Position numbers and translations under genes: made by a program. A DNA stretch of 44,860 bases from Candidatus Hydrogenedentota bacterium (GTDB lineage: Bacteria > Hydrogenedentota > Hydrogenedentia > Hydrogenedentales > SLHB01). Within the stretch, counting starts at the first letter, position 1. Each line of letters begins with the position of its first letter. The DNA is taken from assembly GCA_016209895.1 (NCBI GenBank), contig JACQVH010000010.1, positions 1-44,860 of the forward strand, in the 5' to 3' direction. Shown piece by piece: positions 35,368 through 44,560 of this stretch. The notes beneath the pieces were generated by a model. That model did not search any database and was not told the DNA's origin. It saw only the letters and a list, made by a program, of their open reading frames with translations.

Positions 35368-36231
35368 TCACGCGCTGGACGCCAAGCCCAGCGTTTCCGC
35401 GAAGCGGCGGAAGAAGCCGGGACGCCGCTGGTCGGCTTCGGCCCGCTGTTGGAGGATGCGCAAGGCAAGTTGGTGCATGCACTTGGACGCGGCCGCGCCG
35501 GGGAACCGCAGGATAAACGGCTGCGTCTGCATGATGGCCTGGGAGACATGCGGATCGCGCGGGATGTAACCCAAGTACGACAGACTCCGGCCCAGATACT
35601 GTTGCGCCACGTGCGACAGTTTCGAGGCTACGGCCAAGGCCTGCTGCTCGGTCGCGACCATATTAATCACCAAGCGGAAAACCGAGTCCGCGCGCATTCC
35701 GTGAATGGTCTTCACCATCGCGTAGGCGTCCACGATCGCGGAAGGTTCCGGCGTCGTCACCAGTATTACCTCGTCGGCCGCCGCCGCAAACGCAACGGCG
35801 TTCTGGCCGATTCCGGCCATCGTATCAATGATCACAAAATCGTTCTGATCCTGCAGTTCGCGCAGGCCGGTAAGCACGTTTTGCCGCGCCGCCGGACCCA
35901 GGTCGGCCAATTTCGCCAGCCCCGAACTGCCGGGCACGACGTGAATGCCGCCCGGGCCTTGCGCCAGAATTTGAAGGATTTTCTTTTCTCCGTGGATCAC
36001 GTGCTGCAAGTTGTAAAGCGAGTTCAGCCCCAACAGCACCTCGACGTTCGCCAAGCCGAGGTCCGCATCGAGCACCGTCACCCGGGCGCTCTCGGCCGCC
36101 AGCGCGATGGCGAGGTTGACGCTCGTCGTGGTTTTCCCAACGCCGCCCTTGCCGCTGGTCACCGCGAGCACGCGAGCGTGCTGTCGGCTATCGCGTACAA
36201 ATTCACGGAGATTCTGTGCTTGATCGACCAC
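35368..36231 (-). CDS. flhG: Flagellar number regulator FlhG (MinD-like ATPase)
   Basis: FlhG is a membrane-associated ATPase that limits flagellar number and activates the FlhF GTPase. The 287-residue product carries the FlhF-activating DQAxxLR motif at its N-terminus (DQAQNLREF, residues 3-11). It continues with deviant Walker A TSGKGGVGKTTTSVNL (about 25-40), VTVLDADLGLANVEVLLG, and switch II VIIDTMAGIGQNAV. The C-terminal MinD-like membrane helix is replaced by an Arg-rich tail. The GTG start at 36231 has AAGGAAGG upstream and overlaps flhF by 29 bp, so the two are coupled. Confidence 0.95.
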   Translation of the reverse strand: MVDQAQNLREFVRDSRQHARVLAVTSGKGGVGKTTTSVNLAIALAAESARVTVLDADLGLANVEVLLGLNSLYNLQHVIHGEKKILQILAQGPGGIHVVPGSSGLAKLADLGPAARQNVLTGLRELQDQNDFVIIDTMAGIGQNAVAFAAAADEVILVTTPEPSAIVDAYAMVKTIHGMRADSVFRLVINMVATEQQALAVASKLSHVAQQYLGRSLSYLGYIPRDPHVSQAIMQTQPFILRFPGAAASKCMHQLALRILQQRAEADQRRPGFFRRFAETLGLASSA

Positions 36232-37522
36232 GATGTTTCCTTCCTTCCAAAATAAGGTTGGCTATCATGCCGGCGTGTGCCAGGATGAGATCGTCCGGCA
36301 CATTTTGCCCGACGCTGAGGTAGCTTAAAGGCAGGCCCGTCTCCACTGCAATGCTGAAGAGCGCGCCGTACCGTTGGGTTTCGTCCAGTTTCGAAAAGAA
36401 CAAGGAAGTCGGCTTCAGGCCACGGAAGTTCGCCGACACGCTGCGCAGTTCTTCCAGTTGCGTATTCGCGCTCAGCATCAGCATCACTTCATCCGGTTGC
36501 GCCGCGCTTAATACGCCCTCCAGTTCGTGAATCTGCCGGGTGTTGAACTGGCTGCCGCCCGCCGTATCCACCAAAACCAACTCGTGGTCGCGCAACGTTG
36601 ACAGGGTCTCGACCATCTCCTTGGCGTCGTTCACCACGCGCAACGGTAGACCGATGATGTTGGCATAAACGCGCAATTGCTCCGGAGCCGCCACGCGGTA
36701 AGTATCCGAAGTCACCAGCGCGACCCGCGCCCGTTCTTTAACGGCGAAATGCGCGGCCAGCTTGGCCAGATTCGTCGTCTTCCCGACGCCGGTCGCGCCC
36801 ACAAGGGCAACAATGCGGCACACGCCCGCCGTCAGGCGCAGGCCGCCCGTCACGGGCAGGCGCTTGCGTATCTCGAGTTTCAGCCGCTCGGTGAGCACGC
36901 GCCCGTCACGCAACACATCCAAGTCGCTCTCGATGGCGACGGAAGCCAGGAGGGAAGCGGCGGCTTTCCGCGTCACACCGCGGTCAATGAACCGGCGGTA
37001 ATGGGGCGCAAACTCCGTGGGTAAACCGGCCCCCGGCGTCTCCGCAATGAGAACCTGCAGCATCTCCCGCACCTCGTGGATTTCGCGCTCCAAAACCTCG
37101 CGATGTGTGTTCGCCTTCGGCCGGCGAAACGGGACTATTGGTGTGCCCGATTCGTTCACGGCCATCGCCGGTCGCTCGCCTTCAGTGGCCGCGGCGCGGA
37201 GACGTTGCTGTGCATTGCTCACCAGACGCTGGAAGTAGGCGATCGTATTCGAGACGGTCTCTTCCGAGCCCACTTCCGACCCGGCCAGGTATCTCTTCTC
37301 AGCCGCACTGGGCTTGCGACCAGAAACCTCGCCTTGCGCGCGCGGCACCGTCGCCGTCAGTTCCGTTACCTGGCGTCCAAACCAGCCCAGGATTCCGCGG
37401 TCTCTTACTTGCGCGGTGCGAACTACCACCGCCTTTTCGCCCAACTGTTCGCGCATCAGGCGATATGCTTCGTCGAGTGTCGCTGCCCGAATCGTATGCA
37501 ATCCCGCCTCTCGTCTTTCCAC
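36203..37522 (-). CDS. flhF: Flagellar placement GTPase FlhF
   Basis: This SRP-type GTPase, related to Ffh and FtsY, recruits early flagellar parts to the assembly site. The 439-residue product has a variable B domain (about 1-110, starting with the family's DEAYRLMREQLGEKAVVV), a Lys/Arg-rich linker, an N domain, and a G domain. The G domain has the P-loop VGATGVGKTTNLAKLA (about 241-256), SDTYRVAAPEQLRVYANI, G3 DTAGGSQFN (usually DTAGRS; the Arg is Gly here) and G4 SKLDE. The start is GTG at 37522 with GGATAGG upstream. Position between flhA and flhG is the common order. Confidence 0.95.
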   Translation of the reverse strand: MERREAGLHTIRAATLDEAYRLMREQLGEKAVVVRTAQVRDRGILGWFGRQVTELTATVPRAQGEVSGRKPSAAEKRYLAGSEVGSEETVSNTIAYFQRLVSNAQQRLRAAATEGERPAMAVNESGTPIVPFRRPKANTHREVLEREIHEVREMLQVLIAETPGAGLPTEFAPHYRRFIDRGVTRKAAASLLASVAIESDLDVLRDGRVLTERLKLEIRKRLPVTGGLRLTAGVCRIVALVGATGVGKTTNLAKLAAHFAVKERARVALVTSDTYRVAAPEQLRVYANIIGLPLRVVNDAKEMVETLSTLRDHELVLVDTAGGSQFNTRQIHELEGVLSAAQPDEVMLMLSANTQLEELRSVSANFRGLKPTSLFFSKLDETQRYGALFSIAVETGLPLSYLSVGQNVPDDLILAHAGMIANLILEGRKHRGRSSTESP

Positions 37523-37565
37523 GACCTATCCCTTCATCCCGCCATTCAACACGCGAAACTCAATT

Positions 37566-37600
37566 CATTCCGCATTCCGCACTCCGCATTCCGCATTTGC
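37566..37600. repeat. Heptamer tandem repeat CATTCCG just after the flhA stop
   Basis: Units CATTCCG, CATTCCG, CACTCCG, CATTCCG, CATTTGC begin at 37566, 37573, 37580, 37587 and 37594. On the transcribed strand the repeat begins directly after the flhA stop codon and fills almost half of the 78-bp gap before flhF. Confidence 0.85.
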
Positions 37601-39679
37601 TCACCGCACTTGCCCCTCGCTTTCGAGTTTCACCGCCGGATCAATCTCATTGTAGGACAACACCACGATCTTCGGCATCAACCGTTCCACCACACGCTTG
37701 AAATGCCGGCGTACCTGCGCGGACGTGAGTACCACCGGTTCGTGTCCCGCCAGAAGCAGGCCCTCGACCGCTTGTACGGCGCTTCGAGCAATGGCATCGG
37801 CCCGCGCGGGTTCGAGCGGCAGATATTCGCCGCCTTCCGCGCGCCGCACCGCTTCCAGAATCTCCCGTTCCAGCTCCGGCGCGAGCGTCACCACGCGTAG
37901 CCGCCCCTCTTCATCCGCATACGACGCGCTGATCTGCCGAGCAAGCGCCTGGCGCGTATATTCCGTCAACACCTCCGTATCCTTGGTGCGCGGGCCAAAG
38001 TCGGCCAGCACTTCGAGGATCGTTTCCAAGTTGCGGATCGAGACCCGTTCCCGTAATAGATGCTGCAACACCTTCTGGACTTCACCCAGCGTCAACACAT
38101 TGGGCAATAGCTCTTCCACCACGCTGGTCGCGGTCTTTTTCACGTTGTTGACTAGGTTTTGGACGTCCTGCCGCGTCAGCAATTCCGGAGCGCACGTCAT
38201 GATGATTTCGGTAAGATGCGTCGCCAAGACCGCCGACGGCTCCACAATCGTATAGCCCAGACGCTCGGCGCGATCGCGATTCGCCTGCGTGACCCACAAC
38301 GCCTGCAGCCCGAACGCCGGTTCTTTGGTCGGGATGCCTTCCACTTCCTCCTCGACCAGACCCGGGTTCATGGCCAGAAAGTGATCCGGCAGGAGCTCGT
38401 ACTTGGCTACCTCCGCCTCACGGAGCCGGATGCGGTATTCATTGGGACGCAGCCGCATGTTGTCCACGATACGTACCACCGGCACCACAAACCCCATCTT
38501 GGTCGCAGTCTGTTGCCGGACGATCTGAATGCGGGTGAGCAGGTCGCCGCCCTGTTTCGGGTCCGCCAGAGGAATCAGGCCGTAACCCAGTTCGATCTTG
38601 AGCGGGTCCACGGTGAGCAGATCTTCGGTACGAGGCGCGGCTTCTTTCGCCGCTTCGGCCTGCTTCGCCGCTTCCTGGGCCCGCGCTGCCGACTCGCGCC
38701 GCACCACTGCTTGCGACGCCTGAAAGGCCAGAATACCGAGCGCCGCTGCGACCAACAAGAACGGCACACTTGGCATTCCCGGGACCAGTCCGAAGAAGGC
38801 CAGCATGACCGCGCCGACTCCGAGCGCGCGCGGGTAGCGGCCCAGTTGCCGCGCGAAATCCGCGCCGAGATTGTCTTCTGAAGCGGTGCGCGTAACAATC
38901 AAGCCCGCCGACGTGGAGACGATCAGCGCCGGAATTTGTGAGACCAATCCGTCGCCCACCGTGAGGCGGGTGTACACCTGCAGCGCCTCTTGCAGCGCAA
39001 ATCCTTTCATCAGGATTCCGATAATCAATCCGCCGACGATGTTTACCAGGGTAATGATGATCCCGGCTATCGCGTCGCCACGCACGAACTTCGTCGCGCC
39101 GTCCATCGCCCCATAGAAGTCCGCTTCCCGCGCAATGTCGCGGCGCCGCGTCCGCGCTTGCTCTTCAGTAATAAGACCCGCGTTGAGATCGGCGTCCACC
39201 CCCATTTGTTTGCCGGGCATCGCGTCCAGTGTGAACCGCGCCGCCACTTCCGAAATACGCCCCGCGCCGCGCGTAATCACCACAAACTGGATCACCACCA
39301 GGATGCAAAAGATCACGAATCCCACCACGTAACTGTTGCTCGTGACAAACCCGCCGAAGGCGTCTATCACGCGGCCCGCGTCGGCATTCGCCAGCACCAG
39401 GCGCGTTGCCGCCACATTGAGACTCAGCCGCAGCAAGGTCAGCATCAATAGCAGCGAGGGGAACACCGCAAATTCGACCGGATGCTGCAAGTAGATCGTG
39501 GCCAGCAACACCGTTACCGAGATCGAGATGTTGATCGTCAATAGAATGTCGAGCAGCCACGTCGGGATCGGAATGATCAGGACGACCAGGATGGCCACCA
39601 CGCAAATACCAAGGGCAATATCCTGATTTCGCGCCAGGGACCACCGCCCCCGTTCAAGTTCTGGCACCGCCTCCGCCAT
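37601..39679 (-). CDS. flhA: Flagellar type III export gate protein FlhA
   Basis: FlhA forms the nonameric export gate that opens for rod, hook and filament substrates and uses proton motive force. The 692-residue product begins with eight predicted membrane helices (residues 20-330). Between helices 4 and 5 lies the conserved cytoplasmic FHIPEP-type loop region, with RFTLDAMPGKQMGVDADLNAGLI (about 148-170) and READFYGAMDGATKFVRGDA. The C-terminal cytoplasmic domain (about 350-690) is the chaperone-substrate platform, with PVVRIVDNMRLRPNEYRIRL and RLGYTIVEPSAVLATHLTE. The gap to flhB carries a second heptamer repeat. Confidence 0.97.
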   Translation of the reverse strand: MAEAVPELERGRWSLARNQDIALGICVVAILVVLIIPIPTWLLDILLTINISISVTVLLATIYLQHPVEFAVFPSLLLMLTLLRLSLNVAATRLVLANADAGRVIDAFGGFVTSNSYVVGFVIFCILVVIQFVVITRGAGRISEVAARFTLDAMPGKQMGVDADLNAGLITEEQARTRRRDIAREADFYGAMDGATKFVRGDAIAGIIITLVNIVGGLIIGILMKGFALQEALQVYTRLTVGDGLVSQIPALIVSTSAGLIVTRTASEDNLGADFARQLGRYPRALGVGAVMLAFFGLVPGMPSVPFLLVAAALGILAFQASQAVVRRESAARAQEAAKQAEAAKEAAPRTEDLLTVDPLKIELGYGLIPLADPKQGGDLLTRIQIVRQQTATKMGFVVPVVRIVDNMRLRPNEYRIRLREAEVAKYELLPDHFLAMNPGLVEEEVEGIPTKEPAFGLQALWVTQANRDRAERLGYTIVEPSAVLATHLTEIIMTCAPELLTRQDVQNLVNNVKKTATSVVEELLPNVLTLGEVQKVLQHLLRERVSIRNLETILEVLADFGPRTKDTEVLTEYTRQALARQISASYADEEGRLRVVTLAPELEREILEAVRRAEGGEYLPLEPARADAIARSAVQAVEGLLLAGHEPVVLTSAQVRRHFKRVVERLMPKIVVLSYNEIDPAVKLESEGQVR

Positions 39680-39715
39680 ACCTTATCGGGACCTCATATC
39701 CTTTTCGTGAGAAAC

Positions 39716-39750
39716 CCTACAGCCTACGGCCTTCAGTCTACGGCCTCAAT
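39716..39750. repeat. Heptamer tandem repeat CCTACRG spanning the flhB stop
   Basis: Units CCTACAG, CCTACGG, CCTTCAG, TCTACGG, CCTCAAT begin at 39716, 39723, 39730, 39737 and 39744. The flhB stop codon (39733-39735) lies inside the array, so the last five codons of flhB are part of it. Confidence 0.8.
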
Positions 39751-40839
39751 GATCCGTGTCCGTTCCTGTACCTTCGCCACGCGGCGATCAATCTGATACA
39801 CGAAGGCTAACACCTCAGCGACTGCGCGGAACAAGTTCTCCGGCACAACCTGCCCGACCTCGATGGTACGGTACAACAGACGCGCCAGTTCCGGCCTTTC
39901 CACTATGGGCACGTCGTGCGTGACGGCCAGTTCGCGGATGCGTTCCGCGAGTCGGCGCGCGCCTTTGGCCACCACCACGGGGGCGTCCATCTCGCGGGGA
40001 TTGTAACGCAATGCCACGGCGTATCGCGTCGGGTTGGTAATCACCACCTCCGCCTTGGGCACCTCCGCCATCATGCGGCGCATCGCCATTTGTCGCTGGA
40101 TTTGGCGGATACGTTGCTTGATCCGCGGATCCCCTTCAAGCTCTCGCGTCTCTTCCCGAGCTTCCTGGACGGTCATACGCAAGTCCTGCTCATGTTGCCA
40201 GCGTTGGAACAGGTAATCGAGCAAACCCAAAACTATCATCGCCAACACCACGCGCCACCACACCGCGAAGACGAGGTCCGAGAGCATCGCGGTCACGCCG
40301 AGCGGCGTCTGTTGCGGCAGGTATAGCAACTGCTCCCACCGTCCGCGAAATGTCCAATACACGATGTACGATACCAGAGCCAATTTAACGAAAGACTTCA
40401 CCAACTCGACGAAGGCGCGCAACGTAAAGAACTTCTGAAAACCCGTGATCGGATTGAGCTTGTCCAGTTTGGGCGCGATGGCCTGCGGAGCAAACAGAAA
40501 ACCCACCTGCGCCACGTTAATCGCCAGACCCGCAATCAGTAACAACGTCATGAGTGGCAAGGTGGCCTGGGCCGTGTACCACAGCGCCTCGATGGATAAC
40601 GCTTGCAGGTTACTCCGCGTGACCAGCAATCCCGACGCATCATCCATGAAGTGCCCCATCGCCCGAACCAGCGACGCAAACGCCGGTCCGCCCAGAAACC
40701 ACAATGCCAACAGCGACAGGAGCAGCATCCACGCCGCCGTCAGGTCCTGGCTCTTCGCCACGTTGCCCTGTTCGCGGGCGCGTTCCCGTTTCCGCTGCGA
40801 CGCGGGGAGGGTCTTTTCGCCGCCGGACTGTTCAGGCAT
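39733..40839 (-). CDS. flhB: Flagellar export switch protein FlhB
   Basis: FlhB controls the switch from rod-hook to filament substrate export by cleaving itself. The 368-residue product has an N-terminal charged tail (PASQRKRERAREQGNVAKS), four membrane helices (about 38-52, 92-112, 142-160, 190-210) and a cytoplasmic domain after EGDPRIKQRIRQIQRQ. The autocleavage motif reads NPTR (269-272) instead of the usual NPTH; the Asn-Pro bond is intact. The C-terminal domain follows (YAVALRYNPREMDAP...VPENLFRAVAEVLAFVYQ). It is 7 bp downstream of fliR. Confidence 0.96.
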   Translation of the reverse strand: MPEQSGGEKTLPASQRKRERAREQGNVAKSQDLTAAWMLLLSLLALWFLGGPAFASLVRAMGHFMDDASGLLVTRSNLQALSIEALWYTAQATLPLMTLLLIAGLAINVAQVGFLFAPQAIAPKLDKLNPITGFQKFFTLRAFVELVKSFVKLALVSYIVYWTFRGRWEQLLYLPQQTPLGVTAMLSDLVFAVWWRVVLAMIVLGLLDYLFQRWQHEQDLRMTVQEAREETRELEGDPRIKQRIRQIQRQMAMRRMMAEVPKAEVVITNPTRYAVALRYNPREMDAPVVVAKGARRLAERIRELAVTHDVPIVERPELARLLYRTIEVGQVVPENLFRAVAEVLAFVYQIDRRVAKVQERTRIIEAVD

Positions 40840-40846
40840 CGATCAC

Positions 40847-41617
40847 CTACGACATCCCTCGAATCAGGTTGGACACATCTTTAAACATACGGCTGAACAT
40901 CCCATCGAGCATGCCCACATACACTTGCATCGAGAGCGCGGCGACCAACAGGCCGAGGGCAATCGTCAACGGAAAACCCACCACAAACAAGTGGATTTGC
41001 GGGATCAGCCGGCTGAGTATCCCCAGTGTCGTATAGGCCAGCAGCATTGCCCCGGCCACCGGCGCCGCCACCAACAGTCCGTCATAGAACATCGCGCTGC
41101 CCCACGTGCTTACTTCCCGCAACAATGCGGGCCGCAGCACAAACCCGCCGATTGGAATCTTGATGTAGGAGGAGACCAGCGCCTGAATCATCAGGTGGTG
41201 ACCATCCAATACGAACAGGTACAACGCGGCGATAATAAAGAACATGAAACCGAAGATGGGTACCTGCGTCTCCAGCGCCGGATTGAACACGTTCATCAAC
41301 GAGAATCCCGTCTGCATATCCATGATCTCGCCCGCCACCTGGATGGCCGCGAACACCAGGGTCATCACGAACCCCATCATCAACCCGATAATAAGCTCGC
41401 CGGTCGCGATCAAAGTAAAGTGCACGGCCTCGTCGGGGAGCGGCTCGACAAGCGCCGGAAGCGTAGGCACAATCACCATGGCGCCCAGGATGGCCAAGCC
41501 GATTTTTGCTCGCGCCGGAAAATTCGCCGATCCCAGCACCGGCGCCGCCACGATCAATCCCGAAAACCGCACCAGCACCAGTAGGAAAACCTTGAGTACC
41601 TCCACTTCAAAAATCAT
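40847..41617 (-). CDS. fliR: Flagellar export gate component FliR
   Basis: FliR, with FliP and FliQ, forms the helical export gate pore in the basal body. The 256-residue product has about six hydrophobic segments and the family signatures SGLIVAAPVLGSANFPARAKIGLA (about 19-42), MQTGFSLMNVFNPALETQVPI (about 101-121) and an FPLTIALGLLVAALSM segment near 225. The next gene, flhB, starts 7 bp downstream; fliQ is upstream, separated by a 47-bp gap that carries a heptamer repeat. Confidence 0.95.
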   Translation of the reverse strand: MIFEVEVLKVFLLVLVRFSGLIVAAPVLGSANFPARAKIGLAILGAMVIVPTLPALVEPLPDEAVHFTLIATGELIIGLMMGFVMTLVFAAIQVAGEIMDMQTGFSLMNVFNPALETQVPIFGFMFFIIAALYLFVLDGHHLMIQALVSSYIKIPIGGFVLRPALLREVSTWGSAMFYDGLLVAAPVAGAMLLAYTTLGILSRLIPQIHLFVVGFPLTIALGLLVAALSMQVYVGMLDGMFSRMFKDVSNLIRGMS

Positions 41618-41633
41618 AACTCATCCAACACAC

Positions 41634-41668
41634 CGGAAACTGGAAACCAGGGACCAGAGACCATCTAC
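41634..41668. repeat. Heptamer tandem repeat in the fliQ-fliR gap
   Basis: Units CGGAAAC, TGGAAAC, CAGGGAC, CAGAGAC, CATCTAC begin at 41634, 41641, 41648, 41655 and 41662. The array runs up to and into the fliQ stop codon (41665-41667). The sequence differs from the flhA and flhB arrays, but the period is the same. Confidence 0.8.
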
Positions 41669-41934
41669 CGCACCAGCATATGGAATTCTCCGAACATCGG
41701 CTCCACAAAATTCAAAATCACCGACACCATCCACGGCAAAAAAAGTACAAATGTCACCATCACCACCAGTATCTTGGGCACAAACGTCAACGTGATTTCC
41801 TGAATCTGGGTGACGGACTGGAAGATACTGATGATGAGTCCCACGATCATCCCCGACAGAAGCATCGGCGCCGATGCGAGCAACGTAACGAGCATAGCAT
41901 CCCGCCCCAAAAAGACGACATCGTCAATAGTCAC
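41665..41934 (-). CDS. fliQ: Flagellar export gate component FliQ
   Basis: This 89-residue protein has two membrane helices (about 14-38 and 50-72) and the family motifs PMLLSGMIVGLIISIFQSVTQIQE and LTFVPKI. It wraps the FliP-FliR core of the export gate. It is the first gene of the six-gene flagellar operon here; fliP is not next to it and presumably lies elsewhere. Confidence 0.96.
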   Translation of the reverse strand: MTIDDVVFLGRDAMLVTLLASAPMLLSGMIVGLIISIFQSVTQIQEITLTFVPKILVVMVTFVLFLPWMVSVILNFVEPMFGEFHMLVR

Positions 41935-42006
41935 GGTTACGCCTCCGGTTTAAGGCTGACAAAAACCGTTAAAACTAATAAACCCATTAGAAATTTGCCT
42001 TGGGTC

Positions 42007-42035
42007 AACATACCACAACCCATTGCGGCTGTCAA
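42007..42035 (-). promoter_or_regulatory. Sigma70-type promoter of the flagellar export operon
   Basis: On the minus strand TTGACA (42030-42035), a 17-bp spacer and TATGTT (42007-42012) form a near-consensus promoter with a predicted start near 42000, ~65 nt before fliQ. A housekeeping-type promoter suggests that the export genes are not under sigma54 or sigma28. The rest of 41935-42217 shows nothing else recognisable. Confidence 0.65.
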
Positions 42036-42217
42036 TGACTATAACACAACGTGTTGCCAGGTCAGGTCATACCAAACACAACGCGTCGTGGCCATTTGCA
42101 GGGACGCGGGAAGCGATCCGACGGGCGGGGATCGCAGAATAGTCGCGTCAAAGTCCGTAGCGCTTTTCTTCTGATGGGGAAATCGGTATCTTTTAGCGCT
42201 AACATGAGGGGACGGGT

Positions 42218-44545
42218 ATGCTGACTGTGAGTGTGCTGATGGTATTGGGATTCAGTGTTCAACAACCGGGTCTCACTTGGGCGGACGCCACAGAAGTCAA
42301 AGAGCAGGGCGTGACGACCGCTGCTACCGGTGAATACGACTTCTGGGTCTGGGCTCTTGAGGACGCGCCTGTGCAGGTTCGCTTCGCCGGACGGGATTGG
42401 ACCGGATGTGCCGAGCGCAAGGATCGGGATAAGCCACCGCGATACGTGTGGCTGAAGTTGGGAAGGCCGACCTTGAGTGCCGGCAAGCACGATATCGCAC
42501 TGCCGCCCTCGGTCGCGTCCGTCGCGTTGAGCGCCGACCCGGCGTTTGATCCGGCAAAGGTACAGCCCGACATCCGCGTATTCGATCAACCCGAGTGCGT
42601 CGAGGATCGTCGCGTCAGTCTCGTGCGCGACACCAACACCGTATTCACCATGCCGGCCTTCGACTCGCGCAAGGAATGGGAAGCGTACGCCGCCATCCTG
42701 CGTCGCCGCATCCTGCTGTCTTCCGGACTGTGCCCGCTTCCCGAACGCACGCCGCTGAACGCGAAGATATTCGACCCGGTCGAACGCGAAGACTACATCG
42801 TCGAGAAAGTCCATTTCGAAGCCCGGCCCGGGTTTCTCGTCACCGGCAACCTCTACCGGCCCAAAGGCAAGGGCCCATATCCGGCGGTGCTTAATCCCCA
42901 CGGCCATTGGCAGAACGGCCGCCTCGAAAACACCGACACCTGTTCGGTGCCCGGACGCTGCATCACGTTCGCGCGCATGGGCATGGTCGCTTTCACCTAC
43001 GACATGATCGGTCGCACGGACAGCCGCCAATTCCCGCACGGCTGGGGCGGCGAGCGTGAGAAGCTCTGGGGCATCCATCCCTTCGCGATGCAACTCTGGA
43101 GCAGCATGCGCGCCCTCGATTTCCTCGAAAGCCTCCCCTACGTGGACCGGAAGCGCCTGGCGTGCACCGGCGCCTCCGGCGGCGGTACGCAGACGTTTAC
43201 CCTGATGGCCGTAGACCCGCGCGTGAAGGTCGCGTCGCCCAACGTCATGATCTCATGCAACATGCAGGGCGGTTGCCAATGCGAGAACGCGCCGATACTG
43301 CGGCTCAATAACTCGAACATGGAGATCGGTGCGCTCATGGCGCCGCGCCCGCTGCTGCTGGTCTCCGCCACCGGCGACTGGACCTGGGAAACGCCCCGCG
43401 TCGAATACCCTGCCATCTCGAGTATCTACCGCCTCTACGGTAAAGAAGACCGCATCGAGAACGTCCACATTGATGCGGGCCATAACTACAACCACTCGAG
43501 CCGCGAAGCCGTATACCGCTTCTTCGGCAAATGGCTATTGAAACAACCCAAGAATTGGACCGATTTCCGCGAACCCGAGTTCCGCGTCGAGCCGGAATCG
43601 GCCCTCCGCGTTCTTCCCGGCGATCAGACCCCGCGGGGATATCCGAACAGCGAACAGATCATCGCCGCCACCATCGAGTCCAGTCGTCAAAAATGGCTAA
43701 GTATACTTCCGCGAAACGCCAATGATTTCCCCGAATTCAAGGAGAATTACGGGACAACTCTGCGCGAAGTGCTCGGCGTTGAATGTCCCGCCGGAAATGA
43801 AGTCGCCGCTCAGCGTGTGGGCGTGGAACGCCGCGAAGGGCTGCTTCTCGAACGGCTGGTCGTCACTCGTCCCGAGATCGGCGACGAAATCCCGGCATTA
43901 CTCTATCGCCCTAACGACGCGCAACGCCGAGATACCGTACTGGTTGTTCATGGGGACGGAAAGGCAGCATTAGCCGACTGCGCAAAGGGAGGCCCCGGAC
44001 CGCTAATCCAACAACTCCTATCGTCGGGAAAGTCCGTCATGACTATAGACGCGTTCCTCCTTGGCGAGCATCACTCCCCGCAGGCGCGCACCACACGAAA
44101 GACCGGTAGGTTCCCGGATACGTTTCTGCCCACCGACACCGGCTATCGGGTTCAAGACGTCCTCACCGCCCTCGCCTACCTGCGTTCCCGCCGCGATCTC
44201 TTCGGCACGGTAGACCTCGTCGGCCTCGCCAACGGCGGGATGTGGTGTCTACTCGCCGGCGCCGTGGATGGCAAAGTTCGTCGTCTAACAGTAGATGCCA
44301 ATCGCTTTCCCGTGAACGACGACGAGGCCTGGGTCACCAAGTACTATGTCCCCTGCATTCGAAGCATCGGAGACATCACTACGGCGTCGTACCTGCTCGC
44401 GCCCACCCCATTATGGGTCATTAATGCCGGCGAGCCATTCGACGTTTCCGGGTTACGCAATGCATACCCGCTCGCGCAGACCGATTCGTTGCGCGTGACC
44501 GATGCCCCGGCCGCCATGGATGAACTGGCCGCTTGGCTGGATTGA
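42218..44545 (+). CDS. Secreted two-domain alpha/beta-hydrolase (acetyl-xylan-esterase-like) with a degenerate second domain
   Basis: The 775-residue product has a signal peptide (about 1-22). The first alpha/beta-hydrolase domain (about 190-445) has the oxyanion strand VLNPHGHWQNGR, nucleophile elbow GASGGG (Ser320), a likely acid in SATGDWTW (Asp387) and His422 in DAGHNYNH. It resembles the acetyl xylan esterase/dienelactone hydrolase group. A second hydrolase-like domain (about 540-775) has VLVVHGDGK and the elbow GLANGG, where Asn672 replaces the nucleophile Ser, so it is probably inactive. AGGGG precedes the ATG. It is followed 15 bp later by a metallophosphoesterase and probably acts on extracellular esters. 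Confidence 0.82.
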   Translation: MLTVSVLMVLGFSVQQPGLTWADATEVKEQGVTTAATGEYDFWVWALEDAPVQVRFAGRDWTGCAERKDRDKPPRYVWLKLGRPTLSAGKHDIALPPSVASVALSADPAFDPAKVQPDIRVFDQPECVEDRRVSLVRDTNTVFTMPAFDSRKEWEAYAAILRRRILLSSGLCPLPERTPLNAKIFDPVEREDYIVEKVHFEARPGFLVTGNLYRPKGKGPYPAVLNPHGHWQNGRLENTDTCSVPGRCITFARMGMVAFTYDMIGRTDSRQFPHGWGGEREKLWGIHPFAMQLWSSMRALDFLESLPYVDRKRLACTGASGGGTQTFTLMAVDPRVKVASPNVMISCNMQGGCQCENAPILRLNNSNMEIGALMAPRPLLLVSATGDWTWETPRVEYPAISSIYRLYGKEDRIENVHIDAGHNYNHSSREAVYRFFGKWLLKQPKNWTDFREPEFRVEPESALRVLPGDQTPRGYPNSEQIIAATIESSRQKWLSILPRNANDFPEFKENYGTTLREVLGVECPAGNEVAAQRVGVERREGLLLERLVVTRPEIGDEIPALLYRPNDAQRRDTVLVVHGDGKAALADCAKGGPGPLIQQLLSSGKSVMTIDAFLLGEHHSPQARTTRKTGRFPDTFLPTDTGYRVQDVLTALAYLRSRRDLFGTVDLVGLANGGMWCLLAGAVDGKVRRLTVDANRFPVNDDEAWVTKYYVPCIRSIGDITTASYLLAPTPLWVINAGEPFDVSGLRNAYPLAQTDSLRVTDAPAAMDELAAWLD

Positions 44546-44560
44546 GCGTCGGTCGCGCCC

